A stretch of DNA of 64,000 nucleotides from GCA-2683825 sp965662355 (lineage in GTDB: Bacteria; Planctomycetota; UBA1135; GCA-002686595). Made by a program: the position numbers and the translations under genes. The notes under the pieces are model-generated. The model did no database searches. It was not told where the DNA came from and was given only the letters and a program-made list of their open reading frames with translations. Positions 55,301 to 63,961 of the stretch are shown here, one piece after another. Positions within the stretch are counted from its first letter, which is position 1. The number at the start of each line of letters is the position of its first letter. The stretch is taken from NCBI GenBank assembly GCA_965662355.1, contig CBFIHP010000024.1, positions 12,072 through 76,071 on the forward strand, given 5' to 3'.

Positions 55301-58300
55301 ACCTCGAGCCTGCAGCACCCCGCGCACATCTTCAATACCGGATTGCACACGGTCTCTCTTACGGTGACGAGTGCCGGCGGCTCGAACACCGTCACGATGA
55401 TCGAGTCGGTCACGGCCACGGAGCCGGTTCCGATAGCGTCCTTCCTGTTGGATCAGGCGGTCGGTGATCCTCCCTTGAGTGTGACTTTTACCGACACCTC
55501 GACGCTGAACATCACCAGCTGGCTCTGGGACTTCGGCGACGGCATGAGCTCCAGTCTGCAAAACCCGACGCATAGCTACGGTGCGGTTGGCATCTACGAC
55601 CTCACCCTGACCGTCACGAGCCCGGCAGGAATGGAATTGCTCAGCCTGCCTGCCGCAATCACGGTGACCGAGCCCGCGCCGCTGGCTTCCTTCACCACCT
55701 CGGTGACCGGTGGGCCCGCTCCTCTGGACGTGGCCTTCGCGGACACGTCGACCCTGAACATCACTTCTTGGGCCTGGGACTTTGGCGATCTGGGCACCTC
55801 GAGTCTGCAGAACCCGAGTCACACCTTCGTGGATCCGGGTACGTACAACATCTCGCTGACGGTGACCAGCGCCGGGGGTAGCCATACCCTGAACGACATG
55901 CTGGTCGTGAACGTACCGGCTCCGGTCGCGTCCTTTACGCAGGACATCTTTCAAGGCGACGCGCCGCTGGCCGTCAACTTCACGGATGGCTCGACCACGA
56001 ACATCACGGGCTGGGACTGGGACTTCGGCGATGGCATGGGCTCGAATGAGCAGCACGCGAGCCACGTCTACACGACGGAAGGCGTGTTCACGGTCACTCT
56101 TACCGTGACGAGTGACGGAGGGATGGACACGATGGTGGTCATGGATGCCGTCACCGTCGGGGAACCGTCCCCGGTGGCAGCCTTCGCGGCGTCCCCCTCA
56201 CTCGGCGACGCGCCCCTTCACGTCGTCTTCACGGACAACTCGACCTTGAACATCACGAGCTGGTTGTGGGACTTTGGCGATGGGAACACGACCACGCTGC
56301 AGAACCCGACACACACCTACACCATGGTCGGTAGCTACAACGTCGCCTTGAGGGTCGAGAGCTCATCCGGCGTTTCCCTGTTGCAACGCAACAACATGAT
56401 CGTCGTCGAGGAACCGCCTCCGACGGCGGCCTTCACGCTCGACGTCAATCAGGGCCCCGCACCCCTGGCGATCGCCTTCACGGACACGACCACCGGTGTC
56501 GTCTCCACCTGGTCGTGGGACTTCGGGGACGGTAGCAGCTCGAGCTTGCAAAGCCCGACGCACATGTATCCGACGGTCGGTACCTATACCGTGACCCTGA
56601 CGGCAACCGGCATCGGTGGAGCCAACACTCTGGAGCAGGTGGGGCTCGTCATCGTCGACGAACCGTTGCCCGTCGCGGAGTTCTCCGCCACGAACACGGT
56701 TGGCTTTCCGCCCCTGCAGGTGGACTTTGCGGACCTCTCGACGCTGAACATCACGAGCTGGTCGTGGAGCTTCGGGGACGGCAACGCCTCCTCGGCGCAA
56801 AGCCCGATGTACGTGTACGACACCGTCGGCACGTTCGAGGTTGCCCTCACGGTGACAAGCAATGGCGGTATCGACACCGAGACGAAACTCGCTCTCGTCA
56901 CCGTCAACGAGCCGCCCCCCGTGGCCTCGTTCACGCCTTCGATCACGCAGGGCGACATGCCCCTCAGCGTCGACTTTGCGGACACCTCGAGCTTGAACAT
57001 CACGAGCTGGTCTTGGAACTTCGGCGACGGCAACACCTCGACGCTGCAGAGCCCCCAGCACATCTACACCGTCGTGGGTACGTACACCGTGACCCTCGAT
57101 GTGGTGAGCCCCGGTGGTCTCGATACCTTGGCCCTGGTCGATGGAATTATCGTCGAGGAACCGCCCCCTGCACCGGCCTTCTCGGCCGATGTCAGCGTTG
57201 GTCCCCCGTCCCTCCTGGTGACCTTCACCGACGCGACGAGCGGCATGGTTTCGATGTGGTCCTGGGACTTCGGTGATGGCGCGAGCTCGTCGTTGCAGAG
57301 TCCGACGCACATATACGACACGGTTGGCAAGTACACCGTCTCGCTGACAGTCACCGGTATCGGCGGGTTCGAGACGCTCACCATAGTAGAGATGATCGAC
57401 GTCACCGAACCGGCTCCCGTGGCTGGCTTCTCGACGGATGTCACGTTGGGAGATGCTCCCTTGAACGTCACGTTCACGGACAGCTCGACCCTGAACATCA
57501 CGACGTGGGCCTGGGACTTCGGCGACCTGGGGACTTCCAGTCTGCAGAGTCCGATCCACGAGTATCAACCTGGTACGTACACGGTGAGCCTCACGGCGAC
57601 CAGCGCCGGCGGAATGGACACCGCGACCATGATCGACTTGATCACGGTGAGCGAGCCGCTGCCGAGCGCAGCCTTCTCGAACGACACGAACTGGGGCCCG
57701 GCGCCTCTGGATGTGAACTTCACGGATGACTCGACCCTGAACATCACTGCTTGGGCCTGGGACTTCGGCGATACGGGGACTTCGAGTTTGCAAAACCCGA
57801 TGCATTCCTACGCAACCCCGGGTACGTACACCGTCAGCCTGACCGTTACGAGCGATGGAGGTGCCGCCTCCCTGCAAGTGACCGATGCGATCATGGTTGT
57901 CGATCCGGCACCGATCCCCGGATTCACGGCTGATGTCACGAGCGGTACGGCACCCTTGGCGGTGACCTTCGCCGATGCGACAAGCGGGGCCGTGACCGCC
58001 TGGGCCTGGAGCTTCGGTGACGGCAACACGTCCACGACGCAGAGCCCGACGCACACATTCCAGGACGTCGGCACATACACGGTCAGCTTGACGGCGACCG
58101 GTATCGGCGGCTCTAACGAGCTCGTCATGGGCGATCTCATCGTCGTGGCCGAACCGCTTCCGACCGCTTCCTTCACGACCTCGCTGCTAACGGGAGATGT
58201 TCCGCTATTGGTCACCTTCGGTGACACCTCGCTCCTGAACGTCACCAGCTGGGCCTGGGACTTCGGGGACGGCACGACCTCGAGCGCCCAGAATCCCTCG

Positions 58301-61300
58301 CACACCTATGAGGGGGTGGGGCTCTTCAGCGTCTCCCTGACGGTGACCAGCGTCGGCGGCACGAGCACCCTGACGCTGGTCGATCACATCACAACGAACG
58401 AACCGGTTCCGGTGGCTTCGTTCACCTCGGACATCGCCGGCGGTGATGCACCGCTCAGCGTGGTCTTCAGCGATGCTTCGACCCTCAGCATCACGTCCTG
58501 GGCCTGGGACTTCGGTGATTTGAATACCTCGATCCTGCAGAGCCCGACGCACGTCTTCTTGCAACCCGGCACGTATACGGTCTCCATGACCGTGACGAGC
58601 GCAGGGGGTGCCGATACGCTCACCATGGTGGATCTCATCACGGTCGTCGAACCTGCCCCGGCGGCGGCCTTCTCGATGGATACGACCAGCGGTCCCGCTC
58701 CCTTGACGGTGACCTTCAGCGACGACTCGACGCTGAACATCAGCACCTGGTCGTGGAGCTTCGGCGACGGCGAAACCTCGACGCTAGAAAATCCGGCCCA
58801 CGAGTATGCGAACGTCGGAACCTTTACGGTGACCCTCGATGTGACGAGTGCTGGAGGAACGGACTCCTTGACACAGACCGAGGTCATCGTCGTCACCGAG
58901 CCGGCGCCAACGGCCGCTTTCACCGGCGATATCGCCTCGGGGGATGCCCCCTTGACCGTGCTCTTCGCCGATGCTTCGACACTGAACATCACGGCCTGGG
59001 CCTGGGACTTCGGCGACGGCAACACTTCGAGCGCACAGAACCCGAGCCACGTCTACAACGATATAGGCAGCTTCGATGTGACCCTGGCCGTGACCAGCGC
59101 CGGCGGTACTGACATGCTCGTCGAGATCGCCATGATCACGGTGGCAGAGCCTGTGCCCATCGCGGCCTTTTCGTCCGACGTGACCCAGGGCCCGTTGCCC
59201 TTGACGGTCAACTTCAGCGACGACTCGACCTTGAACATCACGGCCTGGGACTGGAGTTTCGGTGACGGAGACGAAACCGGCAACTCTGGGGGCAGCTCGA
59301 TCGAGCAGAACCCCACCTATGTCTACAGCGACCTCGGGACCTACACGGTCAGCCTCACGGTGACGAGTTCCGCCGGACTGGACAGCCTCGAGCAGATCGG
59401 CTACATCATCGTCGAAGAGCCCGCTCCGCTGGCTTCCTTCACGAACGACGTCAGCCAGGGCCCTTCGCCCTTGACGGTGAACTTCAGCGATACCTCGACC
59501 CTGAACATCACGGGCTGGTCGTGGGACTTCGGTGATCTGGGTACCTCGAGTCAGCAGAACCCCTCCCACACCTACGCGGCACCCGGTACCTATTCGGTAT
59601 CCCTGAGCGCCACGAGCGCGGGGGGTAGCGACACGGCCCTGATGGTGGATCTCATTATCGTGGACGAGCCGGCACCCGTTGCCTCTTTCATTGGCACCCC
59701 GATCACCGGGACCGCACCGTTGAGCGTGCAGTTCACGGATACCTCGAGCTTGAACATCACCGGCTGGTCGTGGGACTTTGGTGACGGCGGCTTTTCGAGC
59801 CTCTCCGATCCGTCGCACACCTACAACGATATCGGCCTCTACACGGTTACCCTGACCGTCAACAGTGCCGGTGGAATGGACACTACCACGGCGATCGATC
59901 TGATCACCGTGGGGGAGCCGCCTCCGGTGGCTTCCTTCGTGGCGACGCCGGTCTTCGGTTCGGCTCCCCTTACCGTGGTCTTCACGGACACGTCCAGCAG
60001 CACGATTACGGCCTGGGACTGGGATTTCGGCGACGGCTTCAGCTCGACGCTGCAAAACCCCTCGCACCTCTATGACAACGGCGGGACCTTCACGATCGGC
60101 CTGACCGTGACCGGACCCGGTGGCACCGACACGATCACAATTGTGGATCACGTGCTGGTTTTCATCGATCCCCCGATCGCGAACTTCGACGTCAGTTCCT
60201 TTCGCGGCTTTGCACCTCTGAACGTCATATTCACAGACACGAGCCAAGGGCTGGTCACGAGCTGGCTCTGGGACTTCGGTGACGGTGCTACCTCGACCGT
60301 TCAAAATCCCTCCCACGTCTACGAGCTGGCGGGAACCTATGCCGTGGCCCTCACGGCGATGAACGGTGGTGGAGCCCACACCGAGCGCAAGCACGACTTC
60401 ATGCAGGTCGCCCAGCCGCCGACCTTCGGCGATGGGAGTTTCGAAGGACAGACCCCAGGGACTCAGCCGCGCACCCCGTGGCGCGTGGTCTTTGGCACGG
60501 GCGTCGGCGTCAATCCGACAACGGTCGCGACCGACCTCTCGATGCCGACCCACGGTGTCAACTGGCTCGAGATCGGTGCCGACGGTTCCAGCGCGGCAAT
60601 GCCGCCCTCCAACCCCGGTGGGGCAGGCCTTGCGCCCATCGGTGCGGCCCAGGTACGTCAGAACTTCAGCTTCAACCCGATGATGAGCTACCTCGGTTTC
60701 AACGCGACCTTCATCCTGAACGGCCCGGCAGCCTCGGTCGACTTCAACGACTTCATGAGCGTGGATCTCAGCGACGGGACGACGAAGTACAACCTCTACT
60801 ACGAGGACTCGTTTTCGGCCTTCCCGCTGATCTCCGACAAGTTCGGTCTGCCGATGACGGACACCGCCACGGTCAGTACGAACCTCGTCGATCTCTTTCC
60901 GACTGCGATCTCCACGACCATCCTGACCTTGACGATTTCGGTAGGAAACGGTGGCGATGCTCTGAATCCCTCTCGGGGTTACGCCGATAGCTTCATCTTC
61001 GGCATGGCCGGAGCCTCGGTCGACAGAAACGGCACCGGTTTGAACTCCATGTGCTACTCCGCCGGGCCTCCGGTGATTGGCCAGGACTGGAGTGGGGCGA
61101 TCGACTCGAGTTCCCACGTGGCGCCGGGCTTCGCGCTCATCCTGTGCTATTCGGATCCGGCCACCGGGCCTACCCTGAGCAGCGGTGAGCTTCTGATCGA
61201 CCTTGCCTCCGCACCAATCTTCACCCTTGTGGTTCCCAGCAATGGAACCCTGGACATCTTGAGCCAGGTGGTTCCCAACAGCCTGAGCCTCGTTGGAACG

Positions 61301-61381
61301 AGCGTCTCGAGTCAGGGGATGGTCTACGGCTCCAGCATGCTGGAGCTCTGTAACGCCGTCGATATGACGGTGGGTTTCTAG
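52355..61381 (+). CDS. Giant secreted FG-GAP / 27-PKD repeat protein
   Basis: 3,008 residues with a signal peptide (about 1-23, ending PTAGQGQ). Residues about 35-440: six integrin-alpha-like FG-GAP repeats of about 70 residues (GDVNGDGISDLAIGAQGDDDG, then five variants ending GDxDGDGxxDLxVGxxxDDDG). Residues about 445-2686: 27 PKD domains, counted by the core W-x-[DNS]-F-G-[DN]. Residues about 2690-2890: a jelly-roll-like domain (SFEGQTPGTQPRTPWRVV). The last 118 residues are a module shared with the metalloprotease at 62,615. GGGA-type ribosome-binding sequence lies just before ATG and is partly paired with an upstream TCCC. It is probably an adhesin or stalk at the cell surface. Confidence 0.93.
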   Translation: MLLTRALSLSTALLFALSLPTAGQGQILDAKKISNTIGNFTATLEEQDQLGRSVANLGDVNGDGISDLAIGAQGDDDGPGGLDRGAVYILFMQANGVVASHMKIAEGSGGILGLLDPGDQFGRAIGSIGDLDDDGVPDLVVGTNFDDDGGTNRGAVYVLFLQSDGSVRSHQKISEHFGNGVILGLSNFDEFGRAIDGLGDIDGDGVEDMVVGSSYDDDGGVNNGAVYIMFLNTDGTLKAHQKISQSQGNLDVILRGGNFFGHSVANMGDFDGDGINDLIVGSVLDDDGGENRGAVYIVLLNADGTAKDSFKISDTAGGFTWGLDDIDQFGVSVAGIGDVDGDGVRDLAVGAVKDDDGGSMTSSDVGAVYIIFMNADGTVKMEQKISKLFGSLRFNLDIGDWFGSSLSDLGGLPGDGPHQLAVGARYDDDGGGNFGAVYILELNPTDLIPPTTDFAADLTTGVAPLTVAFTDQTIGDVSSYQWNFGDGAFSTLQNPTYTYTDVGIYTVAMTAKNLVASDSEQKNDLIIVSEPPPLAGFSVLPAAGVAPLPVTFSDASTLNITSWSWDFGDGASSSTQNPTHTYMNVGTYTVTLTATSVGGMDTVTLSNLVMVGEPVPVASFTAGPIAGDAPLAVTFGDVSTLNITSWLWDFGDGTTSAVQSPTHAYTTAGTYTVSLTVTSTAGIDSMLTTDLIAVTEPIPVSAFTPSVTVGDIPLEITFVDDSTLNISSWAWDFGDGTTSTLQEPTHTYNTTGTFTVSLTVTSSVGTDVSSQMIMANEPIPIAAFTPSVSSGTPPLDVTFTDSSTLNITSWLWDFGDGTTSTLENPSHSFSDVGLHTVDLMVTSAGGTDSTTTQIEVTEPLPVAAFDSSVLGGEAPLEVTFNDLSTLNITSWSWDFGNGNVSSLETPIHTYMSAGTFDVTLTVTSAGGTDTMTQAMLIAVTEPMPISSFLITNGTGEAPLDVSFSDTSTLNITSWAWDFGDGATSSLQHPAHIFNTGLHTVSLTVTSAGGSNTVTMIESVTATEPVPIASFLLDQAVGDPPLSVTFTDTSTLNITSWLWDFGDGMSSSLQNPTHSYGAVGIYDLTLTVTSPAGMELLSLPAAITVTEPAPLASFTTSVTGGPAPLDVAFADTSTLNITSWAWDFGDLGTSSLQNPSHTFVDPGTYNISLTVTSAGGSHTLNDMLVVNVPAPVASFTQDIFQGDAPLAVNFTDGSTTNITGWDWDFGDGMGSNEQHASHVYTTEGVFTVTLTVTSDGGMDTMVVMDAVTVGEPSPVAAFAASPSLGDAPLHVVFTDNSTLNITSWLWDFGDGNTTTLQNPTHTYTMVGSYNVALRVESSSGVSLLQRNNMIVVEEPPPTAAFTLDVNQGPAPLAIAFTDTTTGVVSTWSWDFGDGSSSSLQSPTHMYPTVGTYTVTLTATGIGGANTLEQVGLVIVDEPLPVAEFSATNTVGFPPLQVDFADLSTLNITSWSWSFGDGNASSAQSPMYVYDTVGTFEVALTVTSNGGIDTETKLALVTVNEPPPVASFTPSITQGDMPLSVDFADTSSLNITSWSWNFGDGNTSTLQSPQHIYTVVGTYTVTLDVVSPGGLDTLALVDGIIVEEPPPAPAFSADVSVGPPSLLVTFTDATSGMVSMWSWDFGDGASSSLQSPTHIYDTVGKYTVSLTVTGIGGFETLTIVEMIDVTEPAPVAGFSTDVTLGDAPLNVTFTDSSTLNITTWAWDFGDLGTSSLQSPIHEYQPGTYTVSLTATSAGGMDTATMIDLITVSEPLPSAAFSNDTNWGPAPLDVNFTDDSTLNITAWAWDFGDTGTSSLQNPMHSYATPGTYTVSLTVTSDGGAASLQVTDAIMVVDPAPIPGFTADVTSGTAPLAVTFADATSGAVTAWAWSFGDGNTSTTQSPTHTFQDVGTYTVSLTATGIGGSNELVMGDLIVVAEPLPTASFTTSLLTGDVPLLVTFGDTSLLNVTSWAWDFGDGTTSSAQNPSHTYEGVGLFSVSLTVTSVGGTSTLTLVDHITTNEPVPVASFTSDIAGGDAPLSVVFSDASTLSITSWAWDFGDLNTSILQSPTHVFLQPGTYTVSMTVTSAGGADTLTMVDLITVVEPAPAAAFSMDTTSGPAPLTVTFSDDSTLNISTWSWSFGDGETSTLENPAHEYANVGTFTVTLDVTSAGGTDSLTQTEVIVVTEPAPTAAFTGDIASGDAPLTVLFADASTLNITAWAWDFGDGNTSSAQNPSHVYNDIGSFDVTLAVTSAGGTDMLVEIAMITVAEPVPIAAFSSDVTQGPLPLTVNFSDDSTLNITAWDWSFGDGDETGNSGGSSIEQNPTYVYSDLGTYTVSLTVTSSAGLDSLEQIGYIIVEEPAPLASFTNDVSQGPSPLTVNFSDTSTLNITGWSWDFGDLGTSSQQNPSHTYAAPGTYSVSLSATSAGGSDTALMVDLIIVDEPAPVASFIGTPITGTAPLSVQFTDTSSLNITGWSWDFGDGGFSSLSDPSHTYNDIGLYTVTLTVNSAGGMDTTTAIDLITVGEPPPVASFVATPVFGSAPLTVVFTDTSSSTITAWDWDFGDGFSSTLQNPSHLYDNGGTFTIGLTVTGPGGTDTITIVDHVLVFIDPPIANFDVSSFRGFAPLNVIFTDTSQGLVTSWLWDFGDGATSTVQNPSHVYELAGTYAVALTAMNGGGAHTERKHDFMQVAQPPTFGDGSFEGQTPGTQPRTPWRVVFGTGVGVNPTTVATDLSMPTHGVNWLEIGADGSSAAMPPSNPGGAGLAPIGAAQVRQNFSFNPMMSYLGFNATFILNGPAASVDFNDFMSVDLSDGTTKYNLYYEDSFSAFPLISDKFGLPMTDTATVSTNLVDLFPTAISTTILTLTISVGNGGDALNPSRGYADSFIFGMAGASVDRNGTGLNSMCYSAGPPVIGQDWSGAIDSSSHVAPGFALILCYSDPATGPTLSSGELLIDLASAPIFTLVVPSNGTLDILSQVVPNSLSLVGTSVSSQGMVYGSSMLELCNAVDMTVGF
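53690..60415 (+). repeat. Tandem array of 27 PKD-encoding units
   Basis: About 6.7 kb of direct repeats averaging 249 bp (83 residues). Each unit has FS/FT start, G-x-A/P-P-L-x-V-x-F-x-D, a turn, W-x-W-D-F-G-D-G, a PTHxY strand and a YTVxLTVTSxGG closing strand, with a final EP linker. DNA identity between units is clearly high, so the array is liable to recombination and to short-read assembly collapse. Units 12, 15 and 18 share TGIGG and lack the usual LNIT motif, indicating a three-unit duplication step. Confidence 0.92.
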
Positions 61382-61395
61382 GAAACGAACCAAGC

Positions 61396-61431
61396 CCGAG
61401 CTGCATGCCCTCGCGTGGAGCCTCGGTTTTT
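61396..61431 (+). terminator. Probable intrinsic terminator of the giant PKD gene
   Basis: CCGAGCT (61396-61402) and AGCCTCGG (61419-61426) form an 8-bp stem with a one-base bulge, followed at once by TTTTT. It lies 15 bases after the stop codon at 61381. Loop size is larger than ideal. Confidence 0.5.
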
Positions 61432-61498
61432 CCAAAGCCAAAAGGCCCCCGATACCCAGAGCCAAAAGAGCATGATTCCGCTGCCCGCTCTCAGCTGG

Positions 61499-61849
61499 CT
61501 ATGGCCCGTTCTGTTCTGTGCGGGCACGTTCCTCGGAGATGGTTTGCGAGAGCTCGGCCTGGGGGCGTTCGCTGAGGACGTGGATCAAGCGGGCGAGGTG
61601 TGGATCCTCAGCGTTCCCGACCCGTTCCACCTTATGTATGCGCCCAGGTACGTACTCGCTCTGCCTGACGGTGGGCGGAGGTGGGGGAATCTCGACCTTC
61701 ACCTGGCCCGCCCTCGTGCGCCTCAAACCCTCCATTGCCGGCGCCCCGGGGTCCGGGTTGATGTCTTCCTGGGCCCGCCGGGCATACTGGGTTGGCCGCT
61801 CTCGGGCCGTCTCGAGCACGGTTTCGGTCGTGGGAAAAGCCCTCCACAT
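61499..61849 (-). CDS. Hypothetical protein, weakly supported
   Basis: A 116-residue frame read from the minus-strand ATG at 61849, in the otherwise gene-free 61382-62061 interval. The sequence is polar, with a Pro run (KVEIPPPPPTVRQSE) and a charged C-terminal helix (LARLIHVLSERPQAELSQTI). Third-position GC is moderately high. There is no Shine-Dalgarno sequence and no family match that I recognise; plus-strand frames of similar size overlap it. It may be real but could be chance. Confidence 0.35.
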   Translation of the reverse strand: MWRAFPTTETVLETARERPTQYARRAQEDINPDPGAPAMEGLRRTRAGQVKVEIPPPPPTVRQSEYVPGRIHKVERVGNAEDPHLARLIHVLSERPQAELSQTISEERARTEQNGP

Positions 61850-62061
61850 CCGAGTTCGGCAAGCCGGAAAGAAACCGGCGACCGGCCAAAAACCCCGTCT
61901 CCTAGTCCAAAAGTCAAAAAAGACCCGGTAACCTCGTCCATAACATCCACCCTGCGGCAATAGCATCAGGGCACCAATCGAAGCGCTCCCTCTAACGCTC
62001 CCTGAGGCAGGGGACGGGGAGTGCCCCCCCAAAAAAAAGAACCGAGGACGAGAGACAGGTA

Positions 62062-62604
62062 ATGAAACTCAAAGGACTTGCAGGGCTTGCTGCACTGGCC
62101 ATCGCTTTTTGCGCGGCCGCCCCGGCCCAGATACAGCGTTTGAGCCTCGAGGAAATGGTCGACCTCGCCGACGGAGCCATTCTGGGCACCATCGTCGATT
62201 CCCAGGTCTTCCGCGTCGATGATCCGATCGACGGCCCCGAGCTCTACTTCACCACGTTGACGATCGAGGGACGCTCCCTGGTCGACAGCACGCCCTCGAC
62301 GGTGCAGGTTACCTTCCACGGTGGCTTTATCAGCGAGACCGAAGGGGTCTACAACTCCGAAGCCCCGATCAAGGACGACATCCTGCAGGGCAACGAGGTC
62401 ACCGCCTTCTACAGCTGGCAGGACAACATGGGGGGTGGCGTTTCCGCCAACGCTCTGTCCGCAGCCCACGGTGGGCTCTATCGCGTTCTGGGCGGCAGCT
62501 TCGTCCTGGGACGCGGTGAGGGTTACGCCATCGATTACAACATCACGGCCGAGAACCTCGAAGCGAGTCTCGGGAACCTCTATCGAGCCAAGCTCGGCAA
62601 ATAG
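62062..62604 (+). CDS. Secreted protein of unknown function
   Basis: 180 residues. Signal peptide: Lys residues, then LAGLAALAIAFCAAAPAQ with cleavage near A-P-A-Q. The mature part is a beta-rich domain (VDLADGAILGTIVDSQVFRV, LYFTTLTIEGRSLVDSTPS, STVQVTFHGGFI). ATG follows GAGAGACAGG. The next gene, a matrixin metalloprotease, starts 10 bp after this stop, with its Shine-Dalgarno sequence overlapping the TAG, so the two should be made together. It could be a protease partner, pro-domain substitute or inhibitor; that is inference from position only. Confidence 0.8.
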   Translation: MKLKGLAGLAALAIAFCAAAPAQIQRLSLEEMVDLADGAILGTIVDSQVFRVDDPIDGPELYFTTLTIEGRSLVDSTPSTVQVTFHGGFISETEGVYNSEAPIKDDILQGNEVTAFYSWQDNMGGGVSANALSAAHGGLYRVLGGSFVLGRGEGYAIDYNITAENLEASLGNLYRAKLGK

Positions 62605-62614
62605 GAGCATCCCG

Positions 62615-63961
62615 ATGAACACCAAGCAATTCCTCCTGCCCAGCGTGGCTCTCGTTTGCGCCGCGATGCTTCTCGTACCCGCCGAGCAGGCCAGCGCCTT
62701 CTCCAAGATTGGCGGAAGCCTCGGCGTGGGTCAGCGCGACCTCCGTACCTTCAATAACTTCGGCGATGCGGGCGCGAACAACAACGTGCGCGGCTTCCCG
62801 GACTTCCCCGGCTGGCTCGGCCTCGAGCAAGCCATCTGGAAGGGAGCCGCGGACTGGAACAGCGTCCCGCGTTCGTCCTCAGGCGACACTAGCCAGACCC
62901 AGATCGGTAACGGTTTGGCCAACTTCGACGTCTTCTGGATCGGCGCGGCGAACGGCATCGGCAACTCGAACAACAACATCGCCTCGGCGATCTCGTCCTG
63001 CGGTGGTGGCACGCTTGCCTTCACCGAGACGCCCATCTCCGATGGCTGGCGCATTCGCTTCTGCGACGAGTGGAACTGGGCCGACGGCCCCGCCGGTATC
63101 GGCGGGGGTGTGTTCGACCTGCAGGGCATCATGACCCACGAGTACGGCCACGCCCTCGGGCTCGGTCACTCGGGTGTCGGCAACGCCACGATGTGGCCTT
63201 CCGGCGGCGCGGGCCAAACGAGCCTCCGCTCGATCGAGGCCGACGACCGCGCGGGTCTGCAGTGCGTATACGGAGCCAACTCCGGTGCCCGCCCGACGAT
63301 CACCAGTGTGTCCTACTCCGGTGGCAACATCACGATCGACGGAACGGCATTCGACATCGGCACGACCAACGAAGTTTGGTTCACGAACGATAACGTCTCG
63401 GCGACCAACAGCGATGCACGCGTCCGTGTCCTGGGTGTCGCCTCGTCCGGCGGCGGTACGCAAATCACGATTCCCATCCCCGCCAACGCAGGCATGGGCG
63501 ATGTCGTCGTGAAGAACTCCGGTGGCATGCACACGGACCTCTCCAACACCTATCCGTCGACGCTCGATCGTCCGCTCTTTGGCGATGCGACCTTGTACAA
63601 CGGCAGCGGTACGAACCCAATCTGCCTGTCGGCGCTGACCAACCCCCAGCTGGGTCAGCCCTTCAACCTGCAGATCGATGCATCCGGCCACCCCGGCGGC
63701 GCAGGCCTCTCGGGCGTCCTCATCTATGCGAGCCCCCACCAGATCCCCACGATACATGGCGAGCTCCTCGTCGACCTCGGCTCTCCCCAGTACGGCTTCC
63801 TCATCGGATCGTCCGGCGGCGGCCTCGACGTCCACAGCCTGACGCCCCCGGCCGACCCGGCTTTCTTCGGAAACACGGCCACGGCCCAGGGCTTCACGTT
63901 CAGCGTCAGCTCGACGGTGCTCTGCAACGCTCTGAATCTAACTCTCGGCGCGGCAAACTAA
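62615..63961 (+). CDS. Secreted matrixin-like (M10-type) metalloprotease with shared C-terminal module
   Basis: 448 residues. Signal peptide ends near A-S-A-F (about 29). Catalytic metzincin site MTHEYGHALGLGHSG: H175-E-x-x-H179-x-x-G-x-x-H185, with Met-turn ATMWPS close behind, matching matrixins. An IPT/TIG-like sandwich follows (about 225-310: RPTITSVSYSGGNITIDGTAF). The last 115 residues are homologous to the C-terminus of the giant PKD protein (same start N-G-[ST]-G, Cys near the start and L-C-N-A near the end). Start ATG 62615 is set by AGGAG at 62603-62607. No clear N-terminal inhibitory Cys-switch is seen. Confidence 0.9.
   Translation: MNTKQFLLPSVALVCAAMLLVPAEQASAFSKIGGSLGVGQRDLRTFNNFGDAGANNNVRGFPDFPGWLGLEQAIWKGAADWNSVPRSSSGDTSQTQIGNGLANFDVFWIGAANGIGNSNNNIASAISSCGGGTLAFTETPISDGWRIRFCDEWNWADGPAGIGGGVFDLQGIMTHEYGHALGLGHSGVGNATMWPSGGAGQTSLRSIEADDRAGLQCVYGANSGARPTITSVSYSGGNITIDGTAFDIGTTNEVWFTNDNVSATNSDARVRVLGVASSGGGTQITIPIPANAGMGDVVVKNSGGMHTDLSNTYPSTLDRPLFGDATLYNGSGTNPICLSALTNPQLGQPFNLQIDASGHPGGAGLSGVLIYASPHQIPTIHGELLVDLGSPQYGFLIGSSGGGLDVHSLTPPADPAFFGNTATAQGFTFSVSSTVLCNALNLTLGAAN

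Noticed and set aside
56363..58054. Minus-strand open frame of 563 codons, rich in Arg/Gly
   Set aside because: It lies wholly antisense to the PKD array and reproduces the repeat period in reverse complement. GC-rich coding repeats give long antisense frames; no start signal or domain is present. The same applies to 54836-56065 and 52502-53797 on the minus strand.
53690..60415. Regular repeats considered as a CRISPR array
   Set aside because: Units are about 249 bp, encode PKD domains in one continuous frame, and have no short identical repeats with unique spacers.
58784..61465. Minus-strand open frame of 893 codons
   Set aside because: Antisense of the PKD array and the C-terminal domains of the giant gene; composition is repetitive and without recognisable domains.
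61415..61963. Plus-strand frames of 182 and 137 codons after the giant gene
   Set aside because: They start near or inside the putative terminator, lack ribosome-binding sites and overlap a minus-strand frame of better composition.
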